Assembly (NCBI RefSeq): GCF_001758365.1
Contig: NZ_LZFO01000012.1
Coordinates: forward strand, 1 to 64,000
DNA: 64,000 nucleotides
Direction of reading: 5' to 3'
Source: Clostridium acetireducens DSM 10703
GTDB lineage: Bacteria > Bacillota > Clostridia > Clostridiales > Clostridiaceae
Numbering within the stretch: position 1 is the stretch's first letter; the number at the start of each line of letters is the position of its first letter. Below the pieces are notes generated by a model. It saw nothing but the letters and a program-made list of their open reading frames with translations, was not told where the DNA came from and did no database searches. Positions 28,132-38,381 of this stretch are shown piece after piece. The position numbers were made by a program, and so were the translations under genes.

Positions 28132-28623
28132 ATGAAAAAAATAGGCTTAAGAAACATAAAAACAGCTTTTGCAGTATCTTTATGTATTGTTTTATTTGAT
28201 TTATGTCATAGACAATATCCATTTTATGCATGTATAGCATCTATTTCTTGTATGAAACAATCTGTTTCTTCTACTCATTCTGCAGGTAGATATAGAATTA
28301 TAGGTACATGCATTGGAGCTACAGTTGGTCTTATATTTTATATGTTTTTCAAAGAATCAGCTTTATCTTGTGGTATTGGTATAGTTTTAGTAATTTATTT
28401 TTGTAATTTATTTAAACAAAATAATTCTGTAGTTATAAGTTGTATAGTATTTATAGCTATAATGACAAATCTTAAGGGAATGCCTTCAGAGCAGTATGCA
28501 ATTAATAGAATTATTGACACATTTATAGGAATAGTAATAGCTGTATTAGTGGACAAGTTTTTAGATTGTAAATTTAAAGATAAAGTTGAAATGTATTTAA
28601 ATAAATATAATTTAATAAAATGA
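28132..28623 (+). CDS. FUSC/aromatic-acid-exporter-like membrane protein
   Basis: 163 residues with four to five hydrophobic segments and a short charged tail. The beginning (RNIKTAFAVSLCIVLFDL) and the CMKQSVSSTHSAGRYRIIGTCIGATVG stretch, taken in parts, resemble the N-terminal half of FUSC/DUF939 proteins, with GRYRIIGT the most typical. It is shorter than full-length aromatic acid exporters. Probable small inner-membrane protein; transport role uncertain. Confidence 0.7.
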   Translation: MKKIGLRNIKTAFAVSLCIVLFDLCHRQYPFYACIASISCMKQSVSSTHSAGRYRIIGTCIGATVGLIFYMFFKESALSCGIGIVLVIYFCNLFKQNNSVVISCIVFIAIMTNLKGMPSEQYAINRIIDTFIGIVIAVLVDKFLDCKFKDKVEMYLNKYNLIK

Positions 28624-28654
28624 ACCTTAGTTTTTTGTAAAATACTAAGGTTCA
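28622..28654. terminator. Terminator between convergent genes
   Basis: GAACCTTAG pairs with CTAAGGTTC across a T/A-rich loop just at the stop of the FUSC-like gene; the TSUP gene converges from the right. Confidence 0.7.
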
Positions 28655-28677
28655 TTTTGTATTAGAATAAAAATATT

Positions 28678-29433
28678 TTAAATAGTGATTTTATAAAGCA
28701 TCTTTACTGCCATTAAAAGAGACATGGTAATAAATATAGGCTTTATTAGCTTAGATCCTTTTTTAATAGCAAGTTTAGAACCAAATCTAGCACCTATTAT
28801 CATAGATAATGCAGCAGGAATTCCGTATAAATAATTTACTTGTCCATTTACAGCAAATAGTACTAAAGAAGTAATATTACTTACAAAATTTAAAATTTTT
28901 CCGTTACCACTAGCTTTAGTAAAATCAAACTTAAATATTCCTATAAGTCCGAACAATAAAAAAGATCCAACACCAGGACCAAAAAATCCATCATAAAAAC
29001 CTAATGAAAAAGATAATATAATTCCTAAAGTTAAATTCTTTTTATTAAGACCTTGAAAATTATCCTCTTTTCCTAAATCTCTAGAAAGTAAGCTATAAAT
29101 TCCTACAAATATTAAAAGAGCAAGTACTATACCGTTTAAATATTTAGGATCTAATTTCATAACTGTATTAGCTCCTAAAATAGCTCCTATAAAAGTAAAA
29201 GGTATTAAGTATTTAAGCAAACTAAAATTAGTTTTTTTATACTCAAAAAAGTTTATAGAACTTGTAAGAGAACCACAAGTAGCACAAAATTTATTAGTTC
29301 CAAGAGTCATGTGGGGAGGTATACCGGCAATTAAAAAAGCAGGAACACTTATTATTCCACCACCACCGGCTATAGCATCAACTACAGCAGCTATAAAACC
29401 AGCAATACATACTAAGACAATATTGAATAACAT
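28678..29433 (-). CDS. TSUP family (TauE/SafE) membrane transporter
   Basis: 251 residues, seven or eight hydrophobic segments. The N-terminal half has AAVVDAIAGGGGIISVPA and the middle has GFYDGFFGPGVGSFL, the two halves of the TSUP signature. Members export or import sulfite, sulfoacetate or similar anions. ATG 29433 is preferred, with AAGGAGTG before it; the longer frame starts inside that ribosome site. Substrate unknown. Confidence 0.85.
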   Translation of the reverse strand: MLFNIVLVCIAGFIAAVVDAIAGGGGIISVPAFLIAGIPPHMTLGTNKFCATCGSLTSSINFFEYKKTNFSLLKYLIPFTFIGAILGANTVMKLDPKYLNGIVLALLIFVGIYSLLSRDLGKEDNFQGLNKKNLTLGIILSFSLGFYDGFFGPGVGSFLLFGLIGIFKFDFTKASGNGKILNFVSNITSLVLFAVNGQVNYLYGIPAALSMIIGARFGSKLAIKKGSKLIKPIFITMSLLMAVKMLYKITI

Positions 29434-29580
29434 AAAAAAACACTCCTTAAAACACATTATAAAGTATATATTAATACATAATTATTATAATCCAAATATA
29501 ATAAAAATAAATAGAAATATATGAGAAAACATATAAAATTGTAAATTATTAATACATAATAATAAGACACATTAAAAAAT

Positions 29581-29610
29581 AAAGCAGAATAAAAATTATA
29601 CTGCTTTATT
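29581..29610. terminator. Terminator of LTA-synthase-family gene
   Basis: AAAGCAG and CTGCTTT around an AT-rich loop with T runs on both strands, immediately downstream of the minus-strand gene that ends at 29628. Confidence 0.75.
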
Positions 29611-29627
29611 TTTTTAGTGTCTTTAAT

Positions 29628-31526
29628 TTATTTATTATTTTCTTCATTAAACTTCTTAAGCAAATTATGTTTCAGTATTTCATCAGAATAGCTAAGTTGA
29701 TTTAAAGCTTCTTGTTTTTTATCGGCTAATTCTGGAGTTTCACTTATTTTTTCTCCAGTATTTATATCATAGTAATTTCCTGTAGAACACATATAAAATA
29801 CATTTCCATCTGTAAAGGAACCGTCTCTGAAAATTACATTTCCGTTTTTAGAATTTAATAAATCCTTTCCCATTAAGTTTTTGCTATTTAAATCAAATAA
29901 ATTAGATAAAGTAGGATATAAATCCATTTCAGCACTGTATAGTGGATTTACACATTTGTATTTATCTCCAGGGAAATGAAGCATCATAGGCACTTTTTGA
30001 AGCTGTGACCATTGAAGTTCAGTAAAAGTTTCTGCCTCATTATTTAAAAATTTAGCAAGAGAAGCTTCATATTGTTTAGGTATAGCTAAATGGTCACCGT
30101 ATAGTGCAATTATAGTATTTTCAAGCATTCCTTCTTTTTCAAGTTCATCTAAGAACATACCTATTTGAGCATCAGTATAATGGATAGATTTAAAATAATC
30201 TCCTAATAAAGTTCCTTCATATTCTCCTACATTAAAGTCTCCGTAGTCTTTTCCATCAAAAGGAAAATGACTAGTTAATGTTATCATAAAAGCATAATAA
30301 GGTTCTTTTAATTTTTTTAGTTTAGGAATAGATTGTTCAAAGAAAGATTTATCACTTAATCCTAAACCTATAGTTTCATCTACATTAAAACTGCTTTCTC
30401 CAAAGAATTCATCAAACTCCATTTTTTTATACATAACATTTCTATTCCAAAAGCTTTCCCTATAACCATGAAAAGCAGCTGTAGTATATCCTTTTTTCTT
30501 TAAAGATTGAGATAGTGAATTAAATTCATTATCACAATACATATAATATGCTACCCCTGAAGCAGCAGGATATAAAGAGTTATTTGACATAAATTCTGCA
30601 TCAGAAGTTCCACCAGCAGCTATTTGATAAAAATAATTGTTAAAATACATACTTTTACTTGCAAGTTTATTTAAATTTGGAGTTATTTCTTGTCCATTTA
30701 CCTTTTGGTTAATAACAAATTCTTGAAGAGCTTCTACTTGCATAACAATTAAGTTTTTATCCTTTGCAATGCCTTTATATTTTTGAGTATCACTAGAAGT
30801 ATTATTGTTTAAAAATTTCTTTATATTATTTTCTTTTTCTGCTGGCAATGGAGTTCTTTTACTAATATCAAAGTTTATATAATTATATACATCAAGAATG
30901 TGATAGTTAACAGCTCCTAAAGACCTTGCTACATAAACTCTATTGTACATAGTTTTTAGTAATCTAGGTTGTTCTTTGGATAACTGAACCATGCAAGTAC
31001 CATTTACTAACAAACCTGCAGAAATCATTACAGCAAATACTGCAAACTTAAATTTTAAAGTAAGATTTTTATATTGTAAATTTGCTCTATTTTGTATAAC
31101 TTTTATAACAGGTATTATAAATACCAAGTCTACTGCATATAATAAATCTTGAAATTTAAATATACTTCCTACACTAGAACCAACGTCATTAAGTTGAAAA
31201 CCTGTTTTTACTACAGGAATAGATATAACATCTTTAAAATATCTAAAATAATTTATATCAGCTATCATACAAATAGTTATTATCAAGTTTAATATATATA
31301 GTATTTTTGTTCTTTTGCGTCTTGAAAATAAGAAAGATATAGATACAAGTACCATCAAGGAAGAAATTATTGCTGGCAATATAGATAGTACAGAAAAATA
31401 AATTGGTGATATTTGTTTCCCAAAAAATAAAGCTTTAATAGTTACTGCTAATATAAAAAATATTATGTCTAAGTAATCTATAAAAAAGTCTTTATAGTTT
31501 GATAAAGTTTTTAAAAGCTTTTTCAT
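29628..31526 (-). CDS. LTA synthase family sulfatase-fold membrane enzyme
   Basis: 632 residues. Five N-terminal membrane segments (to about residue 190) are followed by a large extracytoplasmic sulfatase-fold domain. VMQVEALQEF (metal Glu), GGTSDAEF (catalytic Thr), TLTSHFPF and ALYGDHLAIP (metal Asp/His) are the LtaS-type active-site motifs. Such enzymes polymerise or transfer glycerol-phosphate onto lipid anchors. The start at 31526 has GGGGAGG before it; the longer frame from 31544 overlaps it. Divergent from the RDD gene. Confidence 0.92.
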   Translation of the reverse strand: MKKLLKTLSNYKDFFIDYLDIIFFILAVTIKALFFGKQISPIYFSVLSILPAIISSLMVLVSISFLFSRRKRTKILYILNLIITICMIADINYFRYFKDVISIPVVKTGFQLNDVGSSVGSIFKFQDLLYAVDLVFIIPVIKVIQNRANLQYKNLTLKFKFAVFAVMISAGLLVNGTCMVQLSKEQPRLLKTMYNRVYVARSLGAVNYHILDVYNYINFDISKRTPLPAEKENNIKKFLNNNTSSDTQKYKGIAKDKNLIVMQVEALQEFVINQKVNGQEITPNLNKLASKSMYFNNYFYQIAAGGTSDAEFMSNNSLYPAASGVAYYMYCDNEFNSLSQSLKKKGYTTAAFHGYRESFWNRNVMYKKMEFDEFFGESSFNVDETIGLGLSDKSFFEQSIPKLKKLKEPYYAFMITLTSHFPFDGKDYGDFNVGEYEGTLLGDYFKSIHYTDAQIGMFLDELEKEGMLENTIIALYGDHLAIPKQYEASLAKFLNNEAETFTELQWSQLQKVPMMLHFPGDKYKCVNPLYSAEMDLYPTLSNLFDLNSKNLMGKDLLNSKNGNVIFRDGSFTDGNVFYMCSTGNYYDINTGEKISETPELADKKQEALNQLSYSDEILKHNLLKKFNEENNK

Positions 31527-31718
31527 TTTAAACCTCCCCAACAATTCTTACATTAGTATAGAATTAATATATGAATAATTTTTAAATAAAAATTAATATT
31601 TTGGTAAATAGTTAACTTTATATAAAAAAAGAGTATTTTCTATTTACATCCATACAATAGTATAGCATAATATACTATGTTGTAAAATATTTAAAATGAA
31701 AAAATGAGGTGATATTAT

Positions 31719-32075
31719 ATGGCAGATGAAAAAGCTAAAAAAGATAAAGAAGTAATAGAGGTAACTAATAATATAGAAGAGAATCCAGCAAATAATGAAG
31801 AAATAATTCCTATTAAGAAGGCATCTCCAATAAAGGTGTTTTTCGCTAATTTTATAGATGGACTTATAATGTATGCTATATCTTTAGTAGGAGTAAGTGC
31901 CTTAGATTTTATAATGAGAGCAACAATAGGATATTATATAAAAAATAAAAGTTCTATGACTACAATGATATTTTTAATAGTTGCAATAATTTATCCTACC
32001 ATTATGGAAGTTTCTAAAAAAGGATGCACTGTAGGACAAAAACAATATGATTTTAAGTTATTCAAAATAAAGTAG
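31719..32075 (+). CDS. RDD family small membrane protein
   Basis: 118 residues: an acidic, lysine-rich cytosolic N terminus of about 37 residues, two membrane segments, and a C-terminal [15 protein letters not shown], the G-x-T-x-G-x-K/R end typical of RDD proteins. The first segment carries [10 protein letters not shown], with Asp where RDD proteins have their name-giving residues. Function of such proteins is mostly unknown. Followed four bases later by the methyltransferase frame. Confidence 0.75.
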   Translation: MADEKAKKDKEVIEVTNNIEENPANNEEIIPIKKASPIKVFFANFIDGLIMYAISLVGVSALDFIMRATIGYYIKNKSSMTTMIFLIVAIIYPTIMEVSKKGCTVGQKQYDFKLFKIK

Positions 32076-32088
32076 TAAGGTGATCAAT

Positions 32089-33450
32089 ATGAAAAAAGGT
32101 AATGTATATGAATTTTATATAGAAAAAACTGAATTTCCTGGAACAGGAATAGCCAATTTAGATGGAGTAAAAGTTGCTATAAAAGGAGCAGTAACAGGAC
32201 AAAAGGTTAATGCTAAAGTCACAAGAAAGAAAAAAGACAAAGCTAAAGCAAATTTAATAGAAGTAATAGAAAATCCAGACTACGCTATAGAACCAAAATG
32301 CCCTGTATTTGGAATATGTGGAGGATGTACTCACCAATTTATAGAATATGAAAAGCAATTAGAATTTAAAAAACAACAAGTACTAGAATTATTTGAAAAA
32401 GCAGGAGTAGAATATGAAAAGTTTTCTGGAATACAAGGAAGCCCAGAGGAATACGGCTACAGAAATAAAATGGAATTTACCTTTGGAGACTTTGAAAAAG
32501 ACGGAGAACTTACTTTAGGAATGCATGCTAAAGGAAGAAAATTTAGTATTGTAACAGTAGATGAATGTAAAATAGTAGACGAAGATTTCAATATAATATT
32601 AAAAACAGTATTAGATTATTTCAGAGAAAAGAAACTTCCTCACTATAGAATAATGAGACATGAAGGATTCTTAAGAAATTTAGTAGTTAGAAAAGGAAAA
32701 AATACAGAAGAAATACTAATAAACATTGTAACAACTTCTCAATTAGACTTTGACTTTAGTGAAATATTAGACATACTAAAGAATTTACAATACAAAGGAG
32801 AAGTTAAAGGAATAATACATACAACAAACGACTCACTATCTGATGTAGTTCAAGCAGATAAAATTGATGTGCTATACGGAAGAGATTATATAATAGAAGA
32901 ATTGCTTGGACTTAAATTTAAAATATCACCATTTTCATTCTTCCAAACCAACTCAAAAGGAGCAGAAAAACTTTACAGCATAGTTAAAGAATTTATAGGA
33001 GATTCAAGCTCAAAAGTAGTATTTGATTTATACTGTGGAACAGGAACAATAGGTCAAATAGTAGCTCCAGAAGCAAAGAAAGTTGTAGGAATAGAACTTA
33101 TAGAAGAAGCAGTAGAAGCAGCTAATGAAAATGCTAAATTGAATAATTTAACTAATTGTAACTTCAAAGCAGGAGATGTAGCGGAAGTTATAACTACATT
33201 GAAAGATAAACCAGATGTTATAATACTAGACCCACCAAGACCAGGGGTTCATCCTAAAGCATTAGATTATGTTTTGAAGTTTGATGCTAAGGACTTGATT
33301 TATGTTTCATGTAATCCTAAAACTCTTGTGGAGGATTTGAAGGTTTTAGTTGAGGGTGGTTATACTGTGGAAGAAGTTAGGGTTATGGATATGTTCCCGC
33401 AGACTGGCCACGTAGAGACAGTTGTGAAGCTTAAAAGGAAACACAGTTAG
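32089..33450 (+). CDS. rlmD: 23S rRNA (uracil-C5)-methyltransferase, RlmD/RlmCD type
   Basis: 453 residues, TrmA/RlmD family. An N-terminal TRAM domain is followed by the 4Fe-4S cysteines in [14 protein letters not shown], the SAM-binding [12 protein letters not shown] near residue 318, the [11 protein letters not shown] motif, and the nucleophile in [12 protein letters not shown] 32089 with AAGGTGAT before it is preferred over GTG 32080. Gram-positive members methylate U1939 and sometimes U747; which one cannot be told here. Confidence 0.92.
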   Translation: MKKGNVYEFYIEKTEFPGTGIANLDGVKVAIKGAVTGQKVNAKVTRKKKDKAKANLIEVIENPDYAIEPKCPVFGICGGCTHQFIEYEKQLEFKKQQVLELFEKAGVEYEKFSGIQGSPEEYGYRNKMEFTFGDFEKDGELTLGMHAKGRKFSIVTVDECKIVDEDFNIILKTVLDYFREKKLPHYRIMRHEGFLRNLVVRKGKNTEEILINIVTTSQLDFDFSEILDILKNLQYKGEVKGIIHTTNDSLSDVVQADKIDVLYGRDYIIEELLGLKFKISPFSFFQTNSKGAEKLYSIVKEFIGDSSSKVVFDLYCGTGTIGQIVAPEAKKVVGIELIEEAVEAANENAKLNNLTNCNFKAGDVAEVITTLKDKPDVIILDPPRPGVHPKALDYVLKFDAKDLIYVSCNPKTLVEDLKVLVEGGYTVEEVRVMDMFPQTGHVETVVKLKRKHS

Positions 33451-33547
33451 AAGTATTGGTGTAGTTGGGATTAGAGAATGGTTTAAATTGGATATATTTC
33501 TTGATACGGGGTTAGCAAACAGGGAAAAAAGAAAATATAGGTGGTTT

Positions 33548-33581
33548 AGCCCTTAAGTGTAGATGATGCACTTGAGGGCTT
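33548..33581 (+). terminator. Terminator after rlmD
   Basis: AGCCCTTAAGTG pairs with CACTTGAGGGCT, followed by T. The rest of the 33451-33799 gap shows no gene and no clear signal except a weak AAAAGCT/AGCTTTT hairpin near 33715-33745. Confidence 0.7.
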
Positions 33582-33799
33582 TCTATATATAATAATTAGC
33601 CAATCGTTAAATTACCAGTTATTAAATGTTTAGAAAATAGATGATACTATATGTAACTAAACAATAAACTTCTGCTTTTTATAAAAAAACTTAACCCAAT
33701 TAAAATCAATAGGAAAAGCTTGAGAAAAAGCAAGAGCTTTTTTAAAAAAGAACAATATTTGATTTTATAGTGTTTGTTGATTGCTAAAATATTTTTTGA

Positions 33800-34633
33800 T
33801 TACAGTTTAGGTAGTTCGGTGATTAACTTATGAGCAAGTTTCAAAAAATGTTGATAATTTCCGAGCGTCATTTGTAATTCTTCAGAAGTTATGAGTTTTC
33901 CGCTAGGATGTCCAGCTTCATTTCTTACTTTTCTAATTATATCTAGAAAATTAAAATTTAGTTTTGGATTTTCAAACCCTAAACTTTGAAATAAATTAAT
34001 ATTACTATGCACACGTTTCTCAAATTCATCCAATCTAGTATATGCACATTTTGCTTTAAGAATTTTTCGTTCAAATGATTCAATTTCTCCACTACTACAA
34101 TTGTTTTTCAAATATGTATAGTATGATTTACAGATATTCAACAATAAATATTCTGCAGCACAACCCAGCATTGTACTAGCGGCTAATCTATTATTTCTCA
34201 TAGCACATTCACAGGCTTCAAACAAATATGATTTTTCAATATTATCTAAATTCATTGAAGAAATATCTCTAATGAAATTTTGATACACAGAATTTTCAAC
34301 AATTTCTCTTTCGATTTTATTAATTTCTATAGTAGTAACCTTAGAGGCTAAGATGCTAGTTTTAATATTTGTAGCCATATAATCGTCATCATCTTCGTAT
34401 ATTTCAAAACATAAATTTTTGATTAAATCAATTTCATTATCTATAATGCTTTTATAGACTAAAGGGGTTTTGATATTTATACATAAATTTCTTTGATCGC
34501 TTACTACCCCAGTAAATTTCCATTGCTTATCGTATATTATTCTTGAGTGCTTTATTATATTGCTTAATTCATTTTTACCTTTGTAATCTAAATACTGTAT
34601 TAATGTATAATGTAAATCTTTTTCTGGTGTCAT
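33800..34633 (-). CDS. Unrecognised protein with HEPN-like RNEAGH motif
   Basis: 277 residues, no membrane segment. The N-terminal 100 residues are unrecognised. Residues from about 125 form an all-helical region with RNNRLAASTMLGCAAEYLL and, near residue 240, VRNEAGHPSG. R-N-E-A-G-H fits the R-x4-H active-site pattern of HEPN ribonucleases, and the setting resembles DUF4145-type domains that are common in restriction and defence proteins. GGAGGC precedes the ATG. It stands alone on the minus strand, first of the variable genes behind rlmD. Function is not established. Confidence 0.65.
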   Translation of the reverse strand: MTPEKDLHYTLIQYLDYKGKNELSNIIKHSRIIYDKQWKFTGVVSDQRNLCINIKTPLVYKSIIDNEIDLIKNLCFEIYEDDDDYMATNIKTSILASKVTTIEINKIEREIVENSVYQNFIRDISSMNLDNIEKSYLFEACECAMRNNRLAASTMLGCAAEYLLLNICKSYYTYLKNNCSSGEIESFERKILKAKCAYTRLDEFEKRVHSNINLFQSLGFENPKLNFNFLDIIRKVRNEAGHPSGKLITSEELQMTLGNYQHFLKLAHKLITELPKL

Positions 34634-34687
34634 AATAGCCTCCTTTTCAAAATAGATATTCTCTATATAAATTATCTGTTGATATTA

Positions 34688-34785
34688 TTATATTTTAGAT
34701 CCACCATTCTCAATAAAATACCCTACAAATTCATAATCCAAAGTTTCAGCAATCTCTTCTAACTTTTGTAGAAAAGGTTATCCGT
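34688..34785 (-). pseudogene. Remnant of an HTH-regulator-like gene tail
   Basis: Read leftwards from about 34785 to the TAA at 34688 there is an open frame ending LEEIAETLDYEFVGYFIENG, the typical last segment of XRE-type helix-turn-helix regulators. No start, HTH or ribosome site is left. The remainder of 34634-35174 shows no gene. Confidence 0.4.
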
Positions 34786-35174
34786 CTTAAACCTATTAGA
34801 CAAATTTCAATTTAAAATCACTATAATATTATAAAATATATCCAGTATTTAATCAAATTTGTAAATGTGATATTATATACATATAAGTCTAAATAAAGGT
34901 AGAGTTTTAATTAGAAAACATAAAAATGTTGTAATATTTTAAAATGTTCAGAAAAAAATATTCGGAACTTAGTATAATATCAAATTATTTTATAAAGTTG
35001 AGAAAAACTTTAGTATAAATTAAATTTAGAGTTATAACTGCCAACTAATCTTAAAGTTATATAGCACATAATTAGTTGGAGTGAAAAATAAATTTGTAAA
35101 CAATATACTAAAATATATAACTATATAAAACATAGAGTGATTTATTTGCTACATAATATAGGAGGATAAAATTT

Positions 35175-37658
35175 ATGACAGTAACTATAGAAAATACAAA
35201 ATTATATATGTTGTTAAAGAAGAGAAATAGTTTTTTTATTGAACAAATACAAAAAGTATATAAATATGCATTAGATAGTCTTCCTAAAATAAATCGAGTT
35301 TTTTCCAATTATACAGGTCATGGTATTCAACATTCATTGAATGTTATGGAGTGTATGTATAATTTATGTGATAATCCTGAATTACTTAGTGATTTAGAAT
35401 TAACTAGCATTATATATTCTGCATTACTTCATGATATAGGAATGATATCAAATGAAGATGAAATTGATAAAATAAAAAAAGATGACTTAACTATTGTTGA
35501 TAGAAAATATTCGTTGGTTTTAAAAAAATATAAAAATGAAAATCTTGCTCTTCAAGAGTGTATTAGACCTATCCATGGATTGAGGTCTATGAATCATATA
35601 CAAAATATGAACAAAGAATGGTTTGTTGTGCCCAATTATACTAATATATCTTTTAGAGAAGAAATTGGAAAAATTTGTGCTGCTCATAATGAGAATTTTG
35701 AATGGATTGCTGAAAATATATCAAGTGATACGGTTAAAGGAAGTTATTCTTTAAATTCACAATATATAGCGATACTATTGAGGATTGCTGATTATCTAGA
35801 TATTGATGAAAACAGGGCACCAATATATTTATACAAATATTTGAATCCTAAAGATTATGGTAAGATGGAATGGAAACAACATTTTATTATAGAAAATAAA
35901 GAAAAAATAGTTTTAAATGAAAAAACAGGATACAAAAATATTGAATTTTATGGTGAAAGTTCTAATCCAGGTATTCACAGAAAATTATTGAAATACTTTG
36001 ATAATTTAAATGATGAATTAGAAAAAGCAGTAGATTTTTCTGAAATGTTTCATGACAAAAAATATTTACTTTTAATAAAACCTAATGTTCAAAATAAAAT
36101 TAGAACAAAAGGTTTTAACTTTTCAGATTTTAAATTGACATTGGATTATAAAGCAGTTACTAATTTGCTAATGGGCGAATATATATATGGAGATAAAAAA
36201 TATGGCTTGAGAGAGCTAATTCAAAATTCAATTGATGCTTGCAAAGTTATGGAGGAAGAAGGAAAGGGAAAAATGGAATCTATATATGCTCCGTATAGTC
36301 CTTTTATAAATATTATTTTAGATCAAGATAGAAAGCAAGTTAGTATATTTGATAATGGCAAGGGAATGTCTTTAGATATACTAAAAAAATATTTTTTAAA
36401 TGTTGGAGTTTCGTATTATACTTCAGATGATTATTTATTAAAAGGAAATAAATATATTCCTATTGGTAATTATGGAATTGGATTTTTAGCTTGTTTTATG
36501 TTATCTGATAATGTAGTTGTAAATACAAAATATTATGGTGAAACAAAGATGAACAAGATTGAATTTGAAAAAAATAGTGAATATATTTGTTTGACATATG
36601 AAAATACATCAAGACCTCAAGGAACAGAAATTATTTTGAATTATGATCAATTTATTCAAGTCTTTGATTCAAATATAAACAATATAAAGAATTTCATAGA
36701 GAAAAATTTCTTGGATTGTGGAATTCCAATAAATCTTGTAATATTTGAAAATGGAGAACCGAAATATGAAACACTTAATTTGAAAAACACAACAACGGTG
36801 TTAAGTAATGGTATTAAATTGGACAAATATTTAAATAATATACAAGCTTGTATTGAATGTAGTTATAAAGGAATACAATTTTTAGATGTTATGGAAGATA
36901 TAAATGGGTGTGAAAGTTATATTTACGATGTGCCAACAACAAAAATAATTCCTGAAAATGAAATGAAAACAGCTAATATTAAGGATTTTGTTCAGAATGG
37001 TGAGATTAAATTTTTAAATATACCAATTATTGAATCAAGTGAAGAAGAAGAATTTCAAAAAGCTTATGAGGTATTAGAAGATTTTAATGAGGCATTGGAA
37101 AGAGTTAACTATGAAGAAATTAACTTTATTGCAAAAGATGAGTTTTTGTATTATGGAAATAAGTTAATTGAAAATGATCAAGATGCTATAATTGGAGAAT
37201 ATACGTATGAAGATTTTTGCGAAGATCTAGGTCATTGCGAAGGCATTCCTACATATTGTACTTTGACTATTCAAAAGGTTATACAAAATAAAGGAAATAG
37301 ATTATTATCGTATAGTTTAGACAAATATCTTGGTGGTGAATATTTATTTGAACAGAAAGATTATGTATTTATAAAAAATGTATTAGTTTCTAGGGTGAAT
37401 TTAAAAATTCCATTTTTAATTGATGGAATACAGATTAAAGGTGCAATAATAAATATAATGAGCAAGGATTTTATTCCTAATGTTTCGCGAAATAATTTAA
37501 ATGATTTACAAAAAAAAGAGTTAGCGTATGCTATAGGAAAAGCGTTGCATTTATGGATTTTAGAACATGGTAAATTTAATTTAGAAGAACAAGAGCTAAT
37601 ACGAAACTTTATTAACGAGTGTTATGAACAAAATAATTATTGTATTAAAATACAGTAA
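35175..37658 (+). CDS. HD-domain plus GHKL (Hsp90-like) ATPase protein
   Basis: 827 residues, AGGAGG before the ATG. N-terminal HD phosphohydrolase-like domain: His in GIQHSLNV near residue 53, HD pair in ALLHDIGM near 86, further His in HGLRSMNH and AAHNENF. Central GHKL ATPase: N box RELIQNSIDAC near 346, G1 box IFDNGKGM near 392, G2 box IGNYGIGFLACF near 432. The C-terminal half resembles the middle domain of Hsp90/HtpG-like proteins. HD-plus-HATPase proteins of this build are found in predicted bacterial conflict systems. The neighbours (HEPN-like gene on each side, mobile DNA to the right) fit a defence role, which is inference. Confidence 0.8.
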   Translation: MTVTIENTKLYMLLKKRNSFFIEQIQKVYKYALDSLPKINRVFSNYTGHGIQHSLNVMECMYNLCDNPELLSDLELTSIIYSALLHDIGMISNEDEIDKIKKDDLTIVDRKYSLVLKKYKNENLALQECIRPIHGLRSMNHIQNMNKEWFVVPNYTNISFREEIGKICAAHNENFEWIAENISSDTVKGSYSLNSQYIAILLRIADYLDIDENRAPIYLYKYLNPKDYGKMEWKQHFIIENKEKIVLNEKTGYKNIEFYGESSNPGIHRKLLKYFDNLNDELEKAVDFSEMFHDKKYLLLIKPNVQNKIRTKGFNFSDFKLTLDYKAVTNLLMGEYIYGDKKYGLRELIQNSIDACKVMEEEGKGKMESIYAPYSPFINIILDQDRKQVSIFDNGKGMSLDILKKYFLNVGVSYYTSDDYLLKGNKYIPIGNYGIGFLACFMLSDNVVVNTKYYGETKMNKIEFEKNSEYICLTYENTSRPQGTEIILNYDQFIQVFDSNINNIKNFIEKNFLDCGIPINLVIFENGEPKYETLNLKNTTTVLSNGIKLDKYLNNIQACIECSYKGIQFLDVMEDINGCESYIYDVPTTKIIPENEMKTANIKDFVQNGEIKFLNIPIIESSEEEEFQKAYEVLEDFNEALERVNYEEINFIAKDEFLYYGNKLIENDQDAIIGEYTYEDFCEDLGHCEGIPTYCTLTIQKVIQNKGNRLLSYSLDKYLGGEYLFEQKDYVFIKNVLVSRVNLKIPFLIDGIQIKGAIINIMSKDFIPNVSRNNLNDLQKKELAYAIGKALHLWILEHGKFNLEEQELIRNFINECYEQNNYCIKIQ

Positions 37659-37691
37659 ATATAAAGTACTCTATAAAATGGTCAAGATATA

Positions 37692-38190
37692 TTGTTACAA
37701 CGGGTGACTTATCTATTGTCAATGGCAGAAAAAGATATAAATAGCAACAATGGAAAAGTAGTTAAAGAATTGCTTTGCAATGTGAAAACTGTAACAGGCT
37801 CTACGAGTTATAAGGCATTAGAAATTGGGGGTTTATATGCATGCACCTTTCTTCTACCATTTGCAATTGAGCTTGCTCTAAAAAGTTTACTCATGAAGTG
37901 TGAAATTAAGTATAGCCAAAAGGGGTAGGATGGGTACAACCTCGAAAAGCTATTTGAACAGTTAAAGCAAGATAAATATAAATGGGATATCCAAATAAAA
38001 ATTCAAAGAAAATACAAGGAGTCGTCAGTGGTATATCTGATAGCATCAAAGATATTTTATTACAACATAAATTAGATTTTTAGCAATGGATATATTTGGA
38101 TAACCCCATGAATTTAAGTGTAGAAACGAAAAAACTTCAGTTTGTATTGTGTGCAATTTTAGAGATAAATGATAAGTTGATATAGTAGCA
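37692..38190 (+). pseudogene. Broken HEPN-like protein gene
   Basis: The frame starting near 37692 encodes LLPFAIELALKSLLMKC, a typical HEPN-domain helix, then meets TAG at 37926. The same frame continues with DGYNLEKLFEQLKQD, which is the usual next HEPN segment. It stops again near 38066, while another frame carries SGISDSIKDILLQHKLDF and later NLSVETKKLQFVLC. At least one stop and one frameshift are therefore present in a gene of about 150 codons. Its intact form may have been a partner of the HD-GHKL gene just upstream. Confidence 0.6.
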
Positions 38191-38227
38191 AGAAATCAAG
38201 GAGGGATGTATAAAAATATGAAAATAA

Positions 38228-38305
38228 TAGCAAAGGGTTGACTTCCAGCCACCTCTTAGTACATCAGGGGTACTAATTTTTGCATTTATATAAAAATTAG
38301 CTAAT
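38228..38305 (+). ncRNA. Structured-RNA-like repeat, copy 1 (before DUF6037-like gene)
   Basis: It aligns over about 78 bases with 39043-39120. Hairpin 1: GGTTG (38236-38240), loop ACTTC, CAGCC. Hairpin 2: TTAGTAC (38256-38262), 7-base loop, GTACTAA. GCAAA near the start can pair with TTTGC at 38279-38283. Copy 2 keeps the stems by base-pair-preserving changes, which is evidence for an RNA. No known family recognised. Confidence 0.55.
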
Positions 38306-38381
38306 ATATTATTAATTAGGATATCAGCATGAACTATAATTATATCAAAAATCAAAAGAAGCTGTTTGTGAGGTTATAACT

